Of a stretch of DNA of 8,605 nucleotides, positions 5,901 to 8,605 are shown piece after piece (position 1 is the first letter of the stretch; the number at the start of each line of letters is the position of its first letter). The DNA is from BJHL01 sp035299305 (GTDB lineage: Bacteria > Planctomycetota > Phycisphaerae > Phycisphaerales > UBA1924). The notes beneath the pieces are model-generated. The model did no database searches. It worked only from the letters and a program-made list of their open reading frames with translations, and was not told the DNA's origin. The stretch is taken from NCBI GenBank assembly GCA_035299305.1, contig DATGWV010000377.1, positions 1-8,605 of the forward strand, written 5' to 3'. The position numbers and the translations under genes were made by a program.

Positions 5901-6740
5901 ATGGCCAATACGCTCGTTCAAGACCTCATCGAAGCCGGTATTCACTTCGGCCAACGCTCCAGCGGCTGGAACCCGAAGATGCAGCCGTTCATCTACGGCA
6001 AGCGCAACGGCATTCACATCATTGATATCAAGGAGACCATCAAGGGTCTTCTGCTTGCCAAGAAGCTGATCGCCAAGAGCGTGGCTGAAGGCAAGGACGT
6101 GTGCTTTGTGGGCACCAAGCGTCAGGCCAAGAGCGTGCTGGAAGGCCGCGTGCCTGATGTCAAGCAGCACTACGTCACCGAGCGTTGGCTGGGTGGCACG
6201 CTGACGAACTTCCGCACGATTCGCCAGCGTCTCAAGCGCCTGGATGAACTGGACGCGATCGAAGCGAAGGACAACTTCGCGAGCTACTCCAAGAAGATGG
6301 AGAGCATGCTGAAGCGCGAGCAGAAGAAGATCAGCCGCAACCTGTCGGGCATCCGCCACATGGAAAAGATGCCGGGCATCATGGTGGTGGTTGACGTGAA
6401 GAGCGAAATGACCGCGCTGCGTGAAGCCAAGAAGCTGGGCATCACGACGATCGCGCTGATCGACACGGACGGCGACCCCGAACTGGTTGACATCGTCATT
6501 CCGGGCAACGACGACTCGATGCGCTCCATCGACGTGGTCATCCGCGAGCTGTGCCTGGCGGTGAGCGAAGGCCTGCAGCTTCGCGAGCAGACCAAGGCGG
6601 CGGAACGCAGCGACAGCAAGGGTCCGGCCAACACCAGCATGGATGGCGCGGGCGATGCTCCGTCTCCGGGCGGCCCCCGCCGCAGCCGTCGCGCCCAGTT
6701 CAAGGCGGACGATGCGGGTGAAGTCGCGGCGAAGGCCTAA
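5901..6740 (+). CDS. rpsB: 30S ribosomal protein S2
   Basis: A 279-residue S2 protein, which binds late to the 30S subunit near the mRNA 5' exit region and the S1 site. Family blocks are clear: LIEAGIHFGQ then WNPKM (about residues 9-27), a core with ERWLGGTLTNFRTI (about 94-107), MPGIMVVVDV (about 155-164), and ALIDTDGDPELVDIVIPGND with the following DSMRSIDVVI (about 184-214). In the first block the residue after HFG is Gln, where many S2 proteins have His. The protein is somewhat longer than the common 230-260 residues because of a low-complexity tail after about residue 230, rich in Ser, Gly, Pro, Arg and Ala (GGPRRSRRAQ near the end). Such tails vary between lineages. Transcription is with tsf downstream, and the spacing of 165 bp contains no good intrinsic terminator. 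Confidence 0.97.
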   Translation: MANTLVQDLIEAGIHFGQRSSGWNPKMQPFIYGKRNGIHIIDIKETIKGLLLAKKLIAKSVAEGKDVCFVGTKRQAKSVLEGRVPDVKQHYVTERWLGGTLTNFRTIRQRLKRLDELDAIEAKDNFASYSKKMESMLKREQKKISRNLSGIRHMEKMPGIMVVVDVKSEMTALREAKKLGITTIALIDTDGDPELVDIVIPGNDDSMRSIDVVIRELCLAVSEGLQLREQTKAAERSDSKGPANTSMDGAGDAPSPGGPRRSRRAQFKADDAGEVAAKA

Positions 6741-6744
6741 GTCA

Positions 6745-6768
6745 GTGGCACAGGCTGTCGAGCCTGTG
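6745..6768 (+). repeat. REP-like palindromic element, copy A
   Basis: Five bases after the rpsB stop lies GTGGC followed by CACAGGCT (6749-6756, sharing one C), the loop GTCG and AGCCTGTG (6761-6768), a perfect 8-bp stem. No T-run follows, so it is not a standard intrinsic terminator. Its sequence matches copy B at 6845-6867 read on the other strand, with shared form GTGGCWCRGGCT, a short loop, then GCCYGTG. This suggests a dispersed palindromic repeat or an RNA-processing hairpin between rpsB and tsf. Confidence 0.5.
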
Positions 6769-6844
6769 TTCAACGCAGTCGTATGGAACGACATTCCAGT
6801 GACATGAGCATCCGCTCACGCCACTCGTAGCCAGCAGTTTTTCG

Positions 6845-6867
6845 CACGGGCAAAAAGCCCGAGCCAC
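6845..6867 (-). repeat. REP-like palindromic element, copy B (inverted)
   Basis: On the minus strand the element reads GTGGCTCGGGCT, then TTTT, then GCCCGTG. The core stem is CGGGC (6847-6851) with GCCCG (6857-6861) around AAAAA. Outside the loop it matches copy A at nearly all positions, with differences that mostly fall at W or R/Y sites. It ends about 38 bases before the tsf start. The two copies in opposite orientation could also pair with each other in the transcript. Confidence 0.45.
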
Positions 6868-6905
6868 CACAAGCAGATTTTGAAGCAAAGACAGGACATA
6901 CACCC

Positions 6906-7709
6906 ATGGCCGAACTGAACGCCAAAGACGTGATGAAGCTCCGCGACAAGACGGGCCTGCCCATGATGGCATGCAAGGCCGCGCTGACTGAAGCGGGCGG
7001 GGATTTTGAGAAGGCGGAAGACATTCTCCGCAAGCAGCTCAAGGGCAAGATGGACGCGAAGACCGACAAGGTCGCGGGCGAAGGCCGCATCGCCATCGCG
7101 GTCGGCGCGGGCAGCGCGACCATCGTTGAGTTGAAGGCCAACACCGACTTCACGGCGAAGAACGATGCGTTCATCAGCCTTGCGAACAGCATCGCTCAGG
7201 GCGGCCTCAAGCTTGCTCCGGGCTCGTTCGCGAGCGCGACGCAGTTCGCGTCGGCGATTGATGACATTCGCGCCAAGACGGGCGAGACGATCACCATCGG
7301 TCGCGCGGAGCATGTCGCGGGCGGTCCGGGCATCAAGTTCGGCAGCTATGTTCACCACGACGGCAAGACGGGCGCGCTCGTCAAGGTTGAAGGTGACATG
7401 AGCGACGAAGGCCTGAAGCAGATCTGCATGCACATCGTCGCGGCGCAGCCTCGCCCGCAAGGCGTGCGTGCGGAAGACGTGCCGGCGGCGGTTGTTGAGC
7501 GTGAACGCAAGTTCCGCATCGAGCAGGCGATGGAAAGCGGCAAGCCGAAGGAAATCGCTGAGAAGATGGTGGAAGGCGGCATGCGCAAGTTCTTCGAGGA
7601 AATCGCGCTGCTGGAACAGCCCTACATCATGGACCCGACCAAGAAGGTCAAGGACATCGTGGGCAAGGCCAACGTGCATCAGTTCTGGCGCTGGCAGGTC
7701 GGCGAGTAA
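6906..7709 (+). CDS. tsf: Translation elongation factor Ts
   Basis: A 267-residue EF-Ts, the cytoplasmic nucleotide exchange factor that recycles EF-Tu from GDP to GTP. The N-terminal UBA-like domain carries the first signature LRDKTGLPMMACKAAL (12-27) and continues with GGDFEKAEDILRK. The second signature, ANTDFTAKND (78-87), contains the Asp-Phe pair (81-82) that reaches into EF-Tu to displace magnesium. The C-terminal region has LLEQPYIMDPTKKVKDIV (about 238-255) and a final FWRWQVGE resembling the usual end. Length is in the normal range, and no damage is seen. The start ATG at 6906 follows AGGA by 9 bases and gives the standard N-terminus MAELNAKDVMKLR. The gene follows rpsB, the order conserved in most bacteria, and ends at a strong terminator 23 bases after its stop. 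Confidence 0.97.
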   Translation: MAELNAKDVMKLRDKTGLPMMACKAALTEAGGDFEKAEDILRKQLKGKMDAKTDKVAGEGRIAIAVGAGSATIVELKANTDFTAKNDAFISLANSIAQGGLKLAPGSFASATQFASAIDDIRAKTGETITIGRAEHVAGGPGIKFGSYVHHDGKTGALVKVEGDMSDEGLKQICMHIVAAQPRPQGVRAEDVPAAVVERERKFRIEQAMESGKPKEIAEKMVEGGMRKFFEEIALLEQPYIMDPTKKVKDIVGKANVHQFWRWQVGE

Positions 7710-7732
7710 GTCTGGTTGAGTTGAGAACACTG

Positions 7733-7760
7733 AAAACCCGCGAGGAATCGCGGGTTTTTT
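7733..7760. terminator. Bidirectional intrinsic terminator between tsf and the convergent gene
   Basis: AAAACCCGCGA (7733-7743) pairs perfectly with TCGCGGGTTTT (7748-7758) around the loop GGAA, an 11-bp stem, followed by six T in all (7755-7760). It lies 23 bases after the tsf stop. Read on the minus strand, the same stem is followed by four T and sits directly after the stop of the convergent gene, whose last base is 7760. One hairpin therefore can end both transcripts. Confidence 0.9.
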
Positions 7761-8605
7761 CATGCGATGAACTTTTGGATGCCCGTCGCGAGACGCTTCA
7801 TCTGATCGTGGAACCAGGGCCACTGCGGGAGGCGTCCGAGGGTGGGCGTGTGGTTGGCATCAAGAAGGCAAGGCTGACCGTCCACTATGGTGTAGTCGAA
7901 CTTGCCGAACTGAAAGCGAAGCTCATCTCGCAGGCGATACAAGGCGGGCGGCGGCTCGGCTTCGACGGTGCGTGAGAGAATGGTTGTAGCGTGGGCGACG
8001 GCGGCGGAACTGCGATTGACGCAGACGAAGCCTTGATCTCCGAAGAAGTACCACGAGCGGATGACGAATGCGTCGCCGTCTCGTTCGGGAAGAAGGCGTT
8101 CGACGACGAGGCTGGGGTTGTACCAGACGCAGCGAGGGACATCGCGCGGGTGCGGAAAGACGCGGTAGGCTTTGTCGCGGATGCTGGCGCGGAGATACCA
8201 GGGCAAACGTTCCCGAATGGCGAGCGAGAGCGTTCGCCACGGGGCGGTGCAGCGAGCGTTGCGGTAGTCAACCATGCCGCCGTAGTTGAGGTTGGTTTTG
8301 ACGATGACCGGGCCTTGATAGCCGTCGTGGCGCGTGACAAGTTGCCGCGAGATCAGTCGCTTCTCGATCGATCCGACACCTGCATTGAGTGCGAGGTCGT
8401 ACTTGCGGGCGAGGTCCGTGTATGCGGGCAAGGGGCGGGTTGCATCCACGTGCATGAGAGCGGCGGCGGCGCTGGGAACGACGACGGGGGCAGGGACTTC
8501 GACAACGGCGATGCCCATCGATTTCCAATGCGGCGCGAGTTCGCCGACCATGTAGCGTGTGCACGAAATGAGCGTTGCGGGATGCGTGTGGATCACGACG
8601 AGGGG
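7760..8605 (-). CDS. ATP-grasp-like conserved protein of unknown function, start beyond window
   Basis: An open frame of 281 codons plus stop that is still open at base 8605, so the true start probably lies outside. A GTG at 8596 exists, but the preceding codons read P-L-V and look like the natural start of a first beta-strand. The layout suggests an ATP-grasp fold. GPVIVKTNLNYGG (98-110) has the first nucleotide-contact Lys at about 103. VVERLLPERDG (167-177) resembles the hinge with its Glu at about 169. FGKFDYTIVDG (233-243) and LLDANHTPTLG (247-257) resemble the metal-binding strand, with Asp249 and Asn251. An earlier block ALMHVDATRPLPAYTDLARK with ISRQLVTRHDGYQGP recalls uncharacterised bacterial proteins of this type, from memory. 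Substrate and pathway are unknown. It converges on tsf and shares its terminator, and no partner gene is visible. Confidence 0.75.
   Translation of the reverse strand, partial: PLVVIHTHPATLISCTRYMVGELAPHWKSMGIAVVEVPAPVVVPSAAAALMHVDATRPLPAYTDLARKYDLALNAGVGSIEKRLISRQLVTRHDGYQGPVIVKTNLNYGGMVDYRNARCTAPWRTLSLAIRERLPWYLRASIRDKAYRVFPHPRDVPRCVWYNPSLVVERLLPERDGDAFVIRSWYFFGDQGFVCVNRSSAAVAHATTILSRTVEAEPPPALYRLRDELRFQFGKFDYTIVDGQPCLLDANHTPTLGRLPQWPWFHDQMKRLATGIQKFIA

Noticed and set aside
6749..6768. Hairpin after rpsB as an intrinsic terminator
   Set aside because: The stem is good but only two T follow, and rpsB and tsf are normally co-transcribed. A repeat or processing element is more likely.
5718..6794. 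Minus-strand open frame of 358 codons opposite rpsB
   Set aside because: It is fully antisense to rpsB, which is certain. The His/Leu/Arg-rich translation is a codon-bias shadow.
6816..7823. Minus-strand open frame of 335 codons opposite tsf
   Set aside because: It runs antisense through tsf and across the terminator. No recognisable domain or start signal.

Overview
The window reads as ordinary chromosome from a GC-rich bacterium (roughly 60% G+C by eye). The best guess is Planctomycetota, perhaps class Phycisphaerae. That guess rests on family resemblance of the S2, EF-Ts and pseudopilin proteins and on the 'RRA|FTLIE' style of prepilin leader. It is an inference and no search was run.

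Left part (1-5440, all on the minus strand): a type II secretion / type IV pilus-like assembly operon. In transcription order it encodes a small PilZ-domain protein (5033-5440), a GspE/PilB-type assembly ATPase (3267-4955), a GspF/PilC-type inner-membrane platform protein (2065-3270), a major-pseudopilin-like GspG protein (1439-1933), a GspH/FimT-like minor pseudopilin (906-1439), a GspI/PilV-like minor pseudopilin (436-909) and a GspJ/PilW-like minor pseudopilin cut by the left edge (1-436). Most junctions overlap by 1 or 4 bases (ATGA or TGATG), so translation is probably coupled. The two exceptions are the 77 bp PilZ-gspE gap and the 131 bp gspF-gspG gap. The ATPase powers pseudopilin assembly through the platform protein. 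The PilZ protein is a plausible cyclic-di-GMP input. No secretin, prepilin peptidase, PilT or GspC/L/M gene lies in the window.

Middle (5441-5900): a divergent intergenic region of 460 bp. It holds a structured inverted repeat in the PilZ leader, an AT-rich cluster of small palindromes, a reasonable sigma-70-like promoter for rpsB, and a leader of about 220 nt with two small hairpins.

Right part (5901-7709, plus strand): the conserved pair rpsB (ribosomal protein S2) and tsf (elongation factor Ts). They are separated by 165 bp that carries two related palindromic, REP-like elements in opposite orientation. A strong intrinsic terminator at 7733-7760 ends tsf and appears to serve the convergent gene as well. 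That gene (7760-8605, minus) is a conserved ATP-grasp-like protein of unknown function, open at the right edge.

I found no CRISPR array, transposase, tRNA, rRNA or defence system. The most interesting items are the PilZ-ATPase pairing with decayed MshEN motifs, the uniform Ala at -1 in all four prepilins, the palindromic repeat pair between rpsB and tsf, and the uncharacterised ATP-grasp-like gene.
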